Shown piece by piece: positions 8,833-16,791 of a stretch of DNA of 64,000 bases. A model generated the notes under the pieces. It worked only from the letters and a program-made list of their open reading frames with translations, was not told the DNA's origin and did no database searches. The stretch lies in contig NZ_JBFAHM010000013.1 of the NCBI RefSeq assembly GCF_040654195.1, positions 186,001 to 250,000 of the forward strand. Reading direction: 5' to 3'. The DNA is from Hamadaea sp013361475 (GTDB lineage Bacteria > Actinomycetota > Actinomycetes > Mycobacteriales > Micromonosporaceae). The position numbers and the translations under genes were made by a program. Within the stretch, counting starts at the first letter, position 1. Each line of letters opens with the position of its first letter.

Positions 8833-9744
8833 ATGCGGCTTGCTGTCTTCATCGAACCCCAGCTCGGGGCCTCCTACGACGACCAGCTCCGGATCGCCCA
8901 GCACGCCGAGGAACTCGGCTTCGAGGCGTTCTTCCGGTCCGACCACTTCCTGACCATGGGCAGCAACAGCGGCCTGCCCGGCCCGACCGACTCGTGGGCG
9001 ACGCTCGCGGCGATCGCCGTACAGACGTCGCGGATTCGGCTGGGGACGCTGCTGACGTCGGCGACCTTCCGGTTCCCGGGCGTCCTGGCGATCACGGTCG
9101 CGCAGGTCGATCAGATGAGCCGCGGCCGGGTGGAGCTGGGGCTGGGGGCCGGTTGGTTCGAGGCGGAGCACACGGCGTACGGGGTGCCCTTCCCACCGGT
9201 CCGCGAGCGGTTCGAGCGGTTGGAGGAGCAGCTCGCGATCGTCACCGGACTGTGGACCACGCCGGACGGCGAGCGCTTCTCGTTCCAGGGCAAGCATTAC
9301 GAGCTGACCGACTCCCCGGCGCTGCCCAAGCCCGCGCAGTCGCCCCGGCCGCCGATCATCGTCGGCGGGCACGGCAAGCGGCGTACGCCGGACCTGGCGG
9401 CCCGGTTCGCCGACGAGTTCAACGTGCCGTTCGGCACGGTCGAGGCGACCGGCGACGCGTACGCCCGAGTCCGTGAAGCCTGCGCCAAGGCGGGCCGGGA
9501 AGCGCCGGTGTTCTCGGCGGCGCAGACGATCGCGGTCGGGCGGACCGACGCCGAGGCCCGGAAGCGGGCCGAGGCGATCGGTCAGCAGCCGCCGCTCTTC
9601 GGCACCCCCGCCCAGGTCGCCGAGCAGATCGGGCGGTTCGCCGAGCTGGGCGCGACCCGGCTCTTCCTGCAGGTGCTGGATCTGTCCGATCTGGACCACC
9701 TCGACGTGATCCAGGGTGACCTCGCCCCGCGGTTGACTCCATGA
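8833..9744 (+). CDS. LLM class F420-dependent oxidoreductase
   Basis: 303 aa, luciferase-like monooxygenase fold. It starts MRLAVFIEPQ and shows the family pattern HAEELGFEAFFRSDHF, SRIRLGTL and MSRGRVELGLGAGW, which belongs to the F420-dependent subgroup. The substrate is not evident. The ATG at 8833 has AGGTGGGGG just upstream and gives the standard N-terminus; an upstream in-frame start at 8779 would add 18 atypical residues. It lies 50 nt after the AbiEi/DUF559 gene. The stop codon is part of a CATGATCGAC sequence like the motif at other gene ends in this window. Confidence 0.9.
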   Translation: MRLAVFIEPQLGASYDDQLRIAQHAEELGFEAFFRSDHFLTMGSNSGLPGPTDSWATLAAIAVQTSRIRLGTLLTSATFRFPGVLAITVAQVDQMSRGRVELGLGAGWFEAEHTAYGVPFPPVRERFERLEEQLAIVTGLWTTPDGERFSFQGKHYELTDSPALPKPAQSPRPPIIVGGHGKRRTPDLAARFADEFNVPFGTVEATGDAYARVREACAKAGREAPVFSAAQTIAVGRTDAEARKRAEAIGQQPPLFGTPAQVAEQIGRFAELGATRLFLQVLDLSDLDHLDVIQGDLAPRLTP

Positions 9745-9782
9745 TCGACGGGTTGGGGGCGGTGGTTGTCGGACCGGCCGCC

Positions 9783-9788
9783 TAGACT
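9783..9788 (+). promoter_or_regulatory. -10 box TAGACT before the DUF4132 gene
   Basis: TAGACT is followed by 8 nt and the GTG at 9797; there is no Shine-Dalgarno sequence. Probably a (nearly) leaderless transcript. Confidence 0.45.
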
Positions 9789-9796
9789 CCGGCGGC

Positions 9797-12157
9797 GTGG
9801 AGCTTTCGGCGTACGCGGCCGACCTCGTCCGGGTCGTCTCCGATCCCGTGGCGGGCCAGGACGATCCCTTGTCTCAGCAGCCGGTGATCGAGGCACGGCT
9901 GTCCGATCACGACCTCGGCGCGCTGGCGGTCGCGGCCTTGCGGCGGCTGCCCGGCTTCGGCTACTCCACGCTGATGTACAGCCTCGATGTGGTGCTGCGG
10001 ACGCGGCAGCCGCGGTTCACCCCGCAGACCTGCGCCGATCTCCTCGACGCGGTCGCGGGCCGGGCGGCTCGTGACGTAGGCGGCCATCCGTCGTTCGCCG
10101 TGAACGCCTTGCTGCACTGCGACGGGCCGTGGCCGCCCAGCACGGCCAAGAGCGTCGGTTCGCTGCTGCGGTCGCTGCTCAGACACGGCCGGTTCGGCGC
10201 GCCCTACGCATTGGTCGCGCTCGCCGCGATCTCCGATGGTCTGACCGGTGTCCTCGTCCGGCAGGTCTTCAAGAGCACCTTGCCGCCGATCGCTCAGGAG
10301 GAACTGTCCGTGCTGACGAAGATCGGTCCACCCGCGCTGTTGCCGATCGCCGAGTTGGGTGGCGACCGCGGCTACGACCTGCCACCGCCGTCGTCGGATC
10401 AATGGCGGCGCCTGGCCGAGTCCGACGAGTACCGGGCGCTCTGCTGGACCGCGCTGCGTACGGCGGCCGACCGCGCGGCTCGCATCCATAGTGGAGAGCT
10501 GCCGTTCGCCGCCGACAAGGCGTTCGATCATCTGGAGGTCGGGACGCTCGGCCGGGCCCTGCGCGTCCTGCTCCTGCTCGACGAACGTGAGGTGCCCGAT
10601 CTGCTGCGGCCGCTGGTGTTCCAGGTCAGCGTGGCGCCGACGGCGGCCAAGACGCTGCCGTCGCAGGCGCTGCTCTACGAAGTCGCCCGGGCGGCCATCG
10701 ACTTCCCGACGCCGGAAGTGCTGACCATCCTCCGCGAGGCCCGCTCCCGCGTACGCCACAAGGGCGTACCGAAGCAGTTGGATCGCAAGCTGAAGTTGAT
10801 CGAGCTGGCGTTGGCCGATCGCCCGGAGGTCGCGACGCGGCTGCCTGATCTGGGCTTCGATCGCGAGGGCCGGCTGGAGATCGCGGCCGGTTCCCAGACG
10901 GCGGTGCTGGTGGCGACGGCCGGCGAGGTCACGCTGAGCTGGCATGCGGAGAACGGCAAGATCTCCGCGACCCCGTCCGCGGCGGTCAAGCGCGACCACA
11001 AGGAGGTCGTGGCGACGGCCCGGGATCTGCACAAGCGGGCGAAGGCCCACCATCGATCGTTGACCCGAGCGCTGGAGAGCAGCATCGCGGCCCCGGCCGA
11101 GCAGACCGTGGAGCGGTGGCGCGCGGAACTCGGCGGAACAGGCCTCGGCCTCGCCGTCGCGCGCGGCCTGATCTGGGAAGTCGAGGTCGCCTCTGGTGAG
11201 TGGCGGTCGGTGGTGCCCGAGGAGGACGCCTTCGTCGACGTCGACGGGGTGGTCGTCAAACCGGACGCGACGGCCGCCATCCGGCTGTGGCATCCGATTC
11301 GGTCGAGCGCCGACGAGATCCGGGCCTGGCGTGACCTGTTCCTGGCCCGCGGCCTCCGTCAGCCGTTCAAGCAGGCCTTCCGCGAGATCTACCTGATCAC
11401 ACCGGCCGAGGAGCAGAGCGGCGAGGAATCGCTCCGCTTCGCCGCGCACATCGTGCGCTACAAGCAGTTCTACGCCCTCGTCAAAGGCCGGGGCTGGAGT
11501 ACGCCGCTGCTCGGCCCCTGGGACGCCGGTGACTTCGCCGAAGCCGTCCGGGTGTTGCCGGGCGGCCACTGGCGAGTCGTCCTCGACCAGGAGTACGCCG
11601 ACGCCGAGGACGAATGCGCGGTCACCGGCCGGATCAGGTTCCATCGCCGGGAGGACGGCAGCTTCCGGCCGGCCCGGGTGACCGAAGTGCCGCCGCTGCT
11701 GTTCAGCGAAGCCATGCGGGACGTCGACCTGTTCGTGGGGGTCACCTCGGTCGCGGGCGATCCGGAGTGGACTCAGCGCCGGGAGCAGCATCACGCGTAC
11801 TGGTGGCAGTGCGGCTTCGGCGATCTCACCGAGACCGCGCGGAGTCGCCGCGACGCGTTGGAGCGTCTCCTGCCTCGGCTGGTCATCGCCGACCGCTGCG
11901 AGCTGCGGGATCGGTGGCTCATCGTGCGGGGCGCCCGGCGTACCTACAAGATCCATCTGGGCAGTGGCAACATTCTCATGGAGCCGGACGACGCGTACCT
12001 GTGCATCGTGCCCGCCCACAAGAAGGCCGACCAGGTGTTCCTGCCGTTCAGCGACGATCGCCTGTCCCTCATCCTGAGCAAGGCGTTCCTCCTCGCCGAG
12101 GACGGCAAGATCACCGACGAGTCGATCCTCCGGCAGATCCACCCGGTCAGCGGCTGA
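9797..12157 (+). CDS. DUF4132 domain-containing protein
   Basis: 786 aa, soluble, no signal peptide or membrane helix. The C-terminal third carries the features I associate with DUF4132: FRLYLITPAEE-like text (REIYLITPAEE), the FAAHIVRYKQFYAL segment and a terminal YKIHLGSGNILMEPDD block. The N-terminal half is helical and may contain HEAT-like repeats. DUF4132 proteins are widespread in bacteria, sometimes with WGR domains, but have no agreed function. It stands alone between the LLM oxidoreductase and a convergent LysE gene (15-nt gap), so context adds nothing. GTG start chosen for its position after TAGACT. Confidence 0.8.
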   Translation: MELSAYAADLVRVVSDPVAGQDDPLSQQPVIEARLSDHDLGALAVAALRRLPGFGYSTLMYSLDVVLRTRQPRFTPQTCADLLDAVAGRAARDVGGHPSFAVNALLHCDGPWPPSTAKSVGSLLRSLLRHGRFGAPYALVALAAISDGLTGVLVRQVFKSTLPPIAQEELSVLTKIGPPALLPIAELGGDRGYDLPPPSSDQWRRLAESDEYRALCWTALRTAADRAARIHSGELPFAADKAFDHLEVGTLGRALRVLLLLDEREVPDLLRPLVFQVSVAPTAAKTLPSQALLYEVARAAIDFPTPEVLTILREARSRVRHKGVPKQLDRKLKLIELALADRPEVATRLPDLGFDREGRLEIAAGSQTAVLVATAGEVTLSWHAENGKISATPSAAVKRDHKEVVATARDLHKRAKAHHRSLTRALESSIAAPAEQTVERWRAELGGTGLGLAVARGLIWEVEVASGEWRSVVPEEDAFVDVDGVVVKPDATAAIRLWHPIRSSADEIRAWRDLFLARGLRQPFKQAFREIYLITPAEEQSGEESLRFAAHIVRYKQFYALVKGRGWSTPLLGPWDAGDFAEAVRVLPGGHWRVVLDQEYADAEDECAVTGRIRFHRREDGSFRPARVTEVPPLLFSEAMRDVDLFVGVTSVAGDPEWTQRREQHHAYWWQCGFGDLTETARSRRDALERLLPRLVIADRCELRDRWLIVRGARRTYKIHLGSGNILMEPDDAYLCIVPAHKKADQVFLPFSDDRLSLILSKAFLLAEDGKITDESILRQIHPVSG

Positions 12158-12172
12158 GCAGCCGGCGGTCGA

Positions 12173-12808
12173 TCAGTCGGCGGCGAGCCGGATCCCCAGC
12201 ACGACCAGAGCCGTTCCCGCAACGGCGTCGGTCACCCGGCGGATGCGGACGGCGGCGGCCGCGCTGCCGGTCAGCCAGCGGCGGGCCAGCCCGACGCCGC
12301 CGATGATGAGCGCGAACCAGACCATCGCCTCGACGTCGTGCACCAACGCCAGCAGGACGCCCATCGGCAGCGCGGGCACGTCGGCCGGGAGGAACTGGGG
12401 CAGCATGGCGACGTAGAAGACGCCGACCTTCGGGTTGAGCAGGTTGGTCGTCATCCCCCGGGCGAACGCCCGCCAAGGTGAGACCAGGGCGACGTCCACG
12501 TCGGCCGCCGTCTTGGGCCGCCGGGCGTCCCGGAGCATCATGACGCCGAGGTAGATCAGGTAGATCGCACCCGCCACCCGCATCACGGTGTACGCCGTGC
12601 GCGAGGCCGTCAGCAGCACGGAGATCCCCGCCGCCGCGGCGGCGCCCCAGACGAGCGCGCTCGTGCAGATCCCGAGGGCGGTGGCGAAGGCGTGCCGGCG
12701 TCCCTGGACGACCGCCGTACGCAGAACGAGGGCGGTGTCCACACCCGGGATGATGGTCAGCAGCCCGGCGACGACGGCGAACGAGACGACCGCGGTGGTG
12801 AAGTCCAT
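12173..12808 (-). CDS. LysE/RhtB family amino-acid exporter
   Basis: 211 aa, about six hydrophobic helices. The N-terminus TTAVVSFAVVAGLLTIIPGVDT contains the (I)PGP-like turn and the following helix typical of LysE/RhtB translocators, and NLLNPKVGVFYVAMLPQF is the family's second signature. It exports amino acids or related solutes across the plasma membrane; the substrate cannot be read from sequence. ATG start at 12808. It lies downstream of aroA, separated by inverted repeat copy B, and is convergent with the DUF4132 gene. Confidence 0.88.
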   Translation of the reverse strand: MDFTTAVVSFAVVAGLLTIIPGVDTALVLRTAVVQGRRHAFATALGICTSALVWGAAAAAGISVLLTASRTAYTVMRVAGAIYLIYLGVMMLRDARRPKTAADVDVALVSPWRAFARGMTTNLLNPKVGVFYVAMLPQFLPADVPALPMGVLLALVHDVEAMVWFALIIGGVGLARRWLTGSAAAAVRIRRVTDAVAGTALVVLGIRLAAD

Positions 12809-12840
12809 GGACCTTCACCCTACGTCGCCCGACGAACTGG

Positions 12841-12938
12841 CTGGATCAGGGTTTCGGGTCGAATCTTTGCCCCTGACTGCACTCCCGGCGGCTCGCCCGA
12901 GAGGCTCACCGGCAATCCGACGGAAAACCCTGATCCAG
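12841..12938. repeat. Inverted repeat, copy B (long-loop variant)
   Basis: The outer 14 nt CTGGATCAGGGTTT (12841-12854) pair perfectly with 12925-12938. Inside, TCGGGTCGAATC on the left and its degenerate partner on the right recall copy A. The loop region is about 50 nt longer than in copies A and C. It begins 28 nt past the aroA stop on the minus strand. Confidence 0.85.
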
Positions 12939-12966
12939 CGTTGACGCGAGGCGGCCGAGGAAGGCG

Positions 12967-14202
12967 CTAGGGCGACGCGGGGAAGGCGGCGTGGAAGACC
13001 GAGTGGAACGTCGGGAAGGTCTTCTTGACGCAGTCCGGATCGTCCAGTGTGATCCCGGGCGTACGCAGGCCGGTGACGCTGAAGCTCATCGCGATGCGAT
13101 GATCCCGCTCGGTCAGGATCTCGGCCGCCTGGGGCTGACCGGGCTGGATCTCGATCCAGTCCCGGCCGGTCTCGACGGCGATGCCGAGGCGGCGCAGGTT
13201 CACCGCACACGTCTCCAGCCGGTCGCACTCCTTCACCCGGGTGTTGTAGACGTCCTCGATGCGGACCGGCGACGAGGCGTACGGCGCGATCGCGGCGAGC
13301 GTCGGCATCGTGTCGGAGATGTCCCGCATGTTCACGGTCACCCCGGCGAGCCGCCCGTTCTCCGGGCCGATCACCGTCACCGCTTCGGGCTCTACGCGTA
13401 CCGTCGCGCCCATCTGGGCCAGGACGTCGACGAACCGCACGTCGCCCTGCAAGCTCTCGCTGCCCAGACCGCGGACCGTGACCTCGCGGCCGGTCATCGC
13501 GGCGGCGGCGAAGAAGTAGCTGGCGCTGGAGGCGTCCGGCTCGATCAGGTAGTCGCGGGCCTGGTAGCCGCCCGGCGCGACGGTGAAGGTGTCGCCCGAC
13601 CAGTCGACCGTGGCCCCGAACCGGCGCATCATGGCGAGGGTGATCTCGATGTACGGCACCGAGACCAGGTCACCCACCCGGATGACGAGCCCGTCCGCGG
13701 TGAGCGGACCGAGCATGAGCAGCGCCGTCAGGAACTGCGAGGACAGCGAAGCGTCGAGGGTGAGCGTGCCGCCCTTGACCCCGTCGGCGTGAACGGTGAG
13801 TGGCAGATGGCCCTCGGCCTCGTCGCAGGTGACCTCGACCCCGAGCTGCCGCAGCGCGTCGACCAGCGGGGCGACCGGACGGCGGCGCATCTGCTCGGAC
13901 GCGTCGAAGCGGAACGTGCCGTGCCCGGCCGCGACCAGGGCGGGCAGGAAGCGGGAGGCCGTGCCGGCGTCCCTCGTGTAGACGCTCGCGCTGCTGGAGG
14001 GACCGTGCGGCAGGCCGGCGACGGTCCAGACGTCGTGGTCGAACGTCACGTCGTAGCCGAGCGCCCGCAGGCCATAGGCGAACGCCTCGGTGTCGTCGGA
14101 GGCGAGCGGCTGGCGCAGCGTGCTCACTCCGTCGGCGGCCGCCGCCAGGAACAGCGCCCGCGCCATCACCGACTTCGACCCGGGAATCACGACGTCGGTC
14201 AT
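12967..14202 (-). CDS. aroA: 3-phosphoshikimate 1-carboxyvinyltransferase (EPSP synthase)
   Basis: Transfers enolpyruvyl from PEP to shikimate-3-phosphate in the aromatic amino-acid pathway. 411 aa, slightly short for the family. The N-terminal substrate-binding motif IPGSKSVMARAL (P7-S11) and internal DAGTASRFLPAL, RRRPVAPLVDALRQLGV and PDASSASYFFAAA segments are diagnostic. I start at the ATG at 14202 because the open frame upstream overlaps hisA and has no relation to the family. Transcribed 52 nt after hisA, probably in the same unit, and followed by inverted repeat copy B. Confidence 0.95.
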   Translation of the reverse strand: MTDVVIPGSKSVMARALFLAAAADGVSTLRQPLASDDTEAFAYGLRALGYDVTFDHDVWTVAGLPHGPSSSASVYTRDAGTASRFLPALVAAGHGTFRFDASEQMRRRPVAPLVDALRQLGVEVTCDEAEGHLPLTVHADGVKGGTLTLDASLSSQFLTALLMLGPLTADGLVIRVGDLVSVPYIEITLAMMRRFGATVDWSGDTFTVAPGGYQARDYLIEPDASSASYFFAAAAMTGREVTVRGLGSESLQGDVRFVDVLAQMGATVRVEPEAVTVIGPENGRLAGVTVNMRDISDTMPTLAAIAPYASSPVRIEDVYNTRVKECDRLETCAVNLRRLGIAVETGRDWIEIQPGQPQAAEILTERDHRIAMSFSVTGLRTPGITLDDPDCVKKTFPTFHSVFHAAFPASP

Positions 14203-14254
14203 GCGATCACCAGCCTTCGGCCGACGGTTGGGTGAGAAAGCCTGAGCCGGCCGG

Positions 14255-14980
14255 TCACGCTTCCTCCAGGGCGGCGAGCGCCTCGGCGACCGTGAACGCC
14301 CCGGCGTACAGGGCCTTCCCGGCGATGACGCCTTCGACGCCCTCCTTCTCCAGGGTGGCCAGCCCCCGCAGATCGTCCAGAGTGGAGACACCGCCGCTCG
14401 CCACGACCGGCTTGTCGGTCGCGCCGCAGACGTCGCGCAGCAGCTGCAGGTTCGGCCCGGTCATCGTGCCGTCGCGGTGGACGTCGGTCACGACGTACCG
14501 CGCGCAGCCCGCACGCTCCAGGCGGGCCAGCACGTCGAACAGGTCACCGCCGTCGCGGGTCCAGCCTCGCGCCGAGAGGGTACGCCCACGGACGTCCAGC
14601 CCTATGGCGACACGGTCGGCGTACTCCCCGACGACGCGATCGCACCACTCCGGGTCCTCCAGCGCGGCGGTGCCGATGTTGACCCGGGCGGCCCCGGTCG
14701 CCAGCGCCCGGCGCAGCGACTCGTCATCGCGAATGCCCCCGGAGAGCTCGACCTTGCAGTCCAACGCGGCCACGACGCCGGCGAGCTGCTCGGCGTTGGA
14801 GCCCCGGCCGAACGCGGCGTCCAGGTCGACGAGATGAATCCACTGCGCCCCCTGCCGGGCGAAGTCCAGCGCCGCCTCCAGCGGATCGCCGTACGCCGTC
14901 TCCGTGCCCGCCGCGCCCTGCACCAGGCGCACGGCCTGGCCACCAGCGACGTCGACGGCCGGCAGCAGCTCCAGTGTCAT
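14255..14980 (-). CDS. hisA: Phosphoribosyl isomerase A (HisA/PriA)
   Basis: 241 aa TIM barrel that isomerises ProFAR to PRFAR in histidine synthesis; in actinobacteria lacking trpF the same enzyme (PriA) also serves tryptophan synthesis. Catalytic Asp candidates are D10 in LLPAVDVAGG and D170 in VTDVHRDGTM. The LSARGWTRDGG loop (about 135-144) has the Arg-x-Trp pattern reported for bifunctional PriA. Start ATG 14980. It is separated from the upstream his genes by inverted repeat copy C, and whether transcription passes through that element is unknown. Confidence 0.95.
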   Translation of the reverse strand: MTLELLPAVDVAGGQAVRLVQGAAGTETAYGDPLEAALDFARQGAQWIHLVDLDAAFGRGSNAEQLAGVVAALDCKVELSGGIRDDESLRRALATGAARVNIGTAALEDPEWCDRVVGEYADRVAIGLDVRGRTLSARGWTRDGGDLFDVLARLERAGCARYVVTDVHRDGTMTGPNLQLLRDVCGATDKPVVASGGVSTLDDLRGLATLEKEGVEGVIAGKALYAGAFTVAEALAALEEA

Positions 14981-15010
14981 GCTCTCTCACTCTCTCTTCG
15001 GCGCTGGATG

Positions 15011-15077
15011 CGCGCTGGATCAGCGATCCCGGTCGAATCTTGACTCAAGATTCGACACGGAACCCTGATCCAGCGCG
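15011..15077. repeat. Inverted repeat, copy C
   Basis: Two 33-nt arms (15011-15043 and 15045-15077) pair at 13 outer nt (CGCGCTGGATCAG) and 12 inner nt (GTCGAATCTTGA), with mismatches only in the 8 nt between. It lies 8 nt past the stop of the 104-aa membrane protein gene and 30 nt before hisA. Confidence 0.88.
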
Positions 15078-15085
15078 CAAAGAAG

Positions 15086-15400
15086 TCACTTGTCGAAGGC
15101 CACGACGGCGAGCACCGGCAGGATCAGGATCAGCAGCAGCGACAGGGCGATGCTGAGCGCGACCGAGCCGGCGAGCGTCCAGATCAGGACGAGGCCGAGC
15201 GCGAGGACGAGCCCGATCACCGACCGCTGACCCCGATTCCACCGAGCCAGCCGCCCGGTGCGGCCGGGGCGCAACCCCCGGAGCCGGGCGGTGATCCGTC
15301 GCCGCTTCGCCCGGCGTGCCTCGGTCCGCGCCCGCTTCTCCCGCAGTTTGAGCTGCTCGGCTTCCCGTTCGGCCCGCCTGCGCGCGCGTTCTTTACTCAA
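15086..15400 (-). CDS. Small membrane protein with basic coiled N-terminus
   Basis: 104 aa. Residues 1-45 are strongly basic and heptad-like (KERARRRAEREAEQLKLREK), residues 58-102 form two hydrophobic helices, and the end is VVAFDK. The TTG start overlaps the last codons of hisH by 8 nt (CTTGAGTAAA), so it is translationally coupled to hisH. I do not recognise a named family. Its place inside the histidine operon may reflect conserved linkage and not a histidine role. An alternative internal start cannot be excluded. Confidence 0.65.
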   Translation of the reverse strand: MSKERARRRAEREAEQLKLREKRARTEARRAKRRRITARLRGLRPGRTGRLARWNRGQRSVIGLVLALGLVLIWTLAGSVALSIALSLLLILILPVLAVVAFDK

Positions 15401-16013
15401 GGGTCTTGACCCAGGCTCGCAGCAGCCCGGCCCCGGCCGCGCCGGACTTCTCCGGGTGGAACTGGGTGACGCTGAGCGGACCGGCTTCGACCGCGGCCAC
15501 GAAGACCGCGCCCTCGTGTTCGGTCGTCGTGACGAGCGCGTCCGACTCGTCGAAGTCCGTCGGCGAGGCGGCGAACGAGTGCACGAAGTAGAACCGGGCG
15601 TCCGGCTCGGTGAACAGCCGCGACGCGGGTGGGACGTCGACGGTGTTCCAGCCGATGTGCGGCACTCGGCGTACGGGCAGCTTGGTGACCCGGCCGGGCA
15701 GGAGACCGAGTCCCGGGGTGAGGACCCCGTGCTCGTCGCCCTCGGCGAACATCACCTGTGCACCTACGCAGATGCCGAGGACCGGGCGACCGGCCGCGAC
15801 GCGTTCGGCGATGACCGGCCCCGCCTTGGCCTCCTCGATGCCCGCCATGCAGGCCGCGAACGCGCCGACGCCCGGCACCACCAGGCCGTCGGCTTCGGCC
15901 GCCGCGGTCAGGTCGTCGGTGACGGTCACCCGTGCGCCGGTGGCCGCGACCGCGCGTTCGGCCGAGCGGAGGTTGCCGGAGCCGTAGTCGAGGATGGTGA
16001 CCGAGGGAGCCAT
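15393..16013 (-). CDS. hisH: Imidazole glycerol phosphate synthase, glutaminase subunit HisH
   Basis: 206 aa class-I glutamine amidotransferase that supplies ammonia to HisF. The nucleophile elbow is GICVGAQVMF (Cys near 82), and the His-x-Glu pair lies in QFHPEKSG near the end. The ATG at 16013 overlaps the stop of the 56-aa gene (TGATG), with GGGGAGG 4-5 nt upstream. The long open frame upstream of this start runs through hisB and is not part of the protein. hisF is not in this window. Confidence 0.95.
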   Translation of the reverse strand: MAPSVTILDYGSGNLRSAERAVAATGARVTVTDDLTAAAEADGLVVPGVGAFAACMAGIEEAKAGPVIAERVAAGRPVLGICVGAQVMFAEGDEHGVLTPGLGLLPGRVTKLPVRRVPHIGWNTVDVPPASRLFTEPDARFYFVHSFAASPTDFDESDALVTTTEHEGAVFVAAVEAGPLSVTQFHPEKSGAAGAGLLRAWVKTLE

Positions 16014-16183
16014 CAGGCCTCCCCGGGCATCAGCCAGGTCACGCCGCCGGCCGCCGACAGCAGCGCCAGTACGCCGACGACGAGGACCACGCCCTTGTGC
16101 GCGCCCTGCTTGTAGAGCGACCAGGTGCCGCCGAGGAGGATGCCCGCGAGCGCGAACAGCAGGATAGGAGCGTAGCCACCCAT
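16013..16183 (-). CDS. 56-aa two-helix membrane protein in the his operon
   Basis: A short ORF reading MGGYAPILLFALAGILLG and ending TWLMPGEA. It has two hydrophobic helices (about 5-20 and 31-48) joined by a polar YKQGAHKG turn. It has an excellent Shine-Dalgarno (AAAGGAGG, 7 nt spacing), and both ends overlap neighbours through TGATG: hisB stop/its start and its stop/hisH start. This strongly supports translation. Function unknown; the coupling keeps it stoichiometric with HisB and HisH, but a role in histidine synthesis is only a guess. Confidence 0.8.
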   Translation of the reverse strand: MGGYAPILLFALAGILLGGTWSLYKQGAHKGVVLVVGVLALLSAAGGVTWLMPGEA

Positions 16184-16791
16184 CAGAGTGCCTCCTTTGT
16201 GGACGGCAGGACGCCGGCGAACCGGGGGTCGATGGCGACGGCGTCGCGCAGCGCGCGGGCGACCGCCTTGAACTGACCCTCCACCACGTGGTGGGCGTCG
16301 GGACGGCCACCGGGGCGAGCCGCGCGCAGGACGTCGACGTGCAACGTCATCCGCGCGGTCTGGGCGAACGACTCCCAGATGTGCCGGGTCATGCTGGTCG
16401 GGTAGACCGGCCCGATCATCGGGGCCAGCTCGGGCTCGTCGTGCACCACGTACGGGCGGCCGGACAGGTCGAGCGCGGCCCGCACGAGCACCTCGTCCAT
16501 CGGCACGGTGGCGTCGCCGTAGCGGCGGATGCCCTTGCGGTCGCCGAGCGCCTTGTCGAGCGCCGTGCCGAGGGCCAGCGCGGTGTCCTCGATCGTGTGG
16601 TGCGCGTCGATGATCAGATCGCCCTCGGTCTTCACCCGCAGGTCGAAGCCGCCGTGCCGGGCGATCTGGTGGAGCATGTGATCGAAGAAGCCGACGCCGG
16701 TCGCGATGTCGGCCTCGCCCGTGCCGTCCAGGCCCAGTTCGACGACGACCTTCGTCTCGGCCGTAATGCGCTCAACGGTCGCGGTACGCAT
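16183..16791 (-). CDS. hisB: Imidazoleglycerol-phosphate dehydratase
   Basis: 202 aa, monofunctional IGPD that dehydrates imidazole glycerol phosphate. Manganese-binding His/Glu clusters are visible: GFFDHMLHQIARHGGFDL, DAHHTIEDTA and, near the end, DAHHVVEGQFKA. Length is standard. The ATG at 16791 overlaps the hisC stop (TGATG), and its own stop overlaps the next ORF in the same way. Confidence 0.96.
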   Translation of the reverse strand: MRTATVERITAETKVVVELGLDGTGEADIATGVGFFDHMLHQIARHGGFDLRVKTEGDLIIDAHHTIEDTALALGTALDKALGDRKGIRRYGDATVPMDEVLVRAALDLSGRPYVVHDEPELAPMIGPVYPTSMTRHIWESFAQTARMTLHVDVLRAARPGGRPDAHHVVEGQFKAVARALRDAVAIDPRFAGVLPSTKEAL

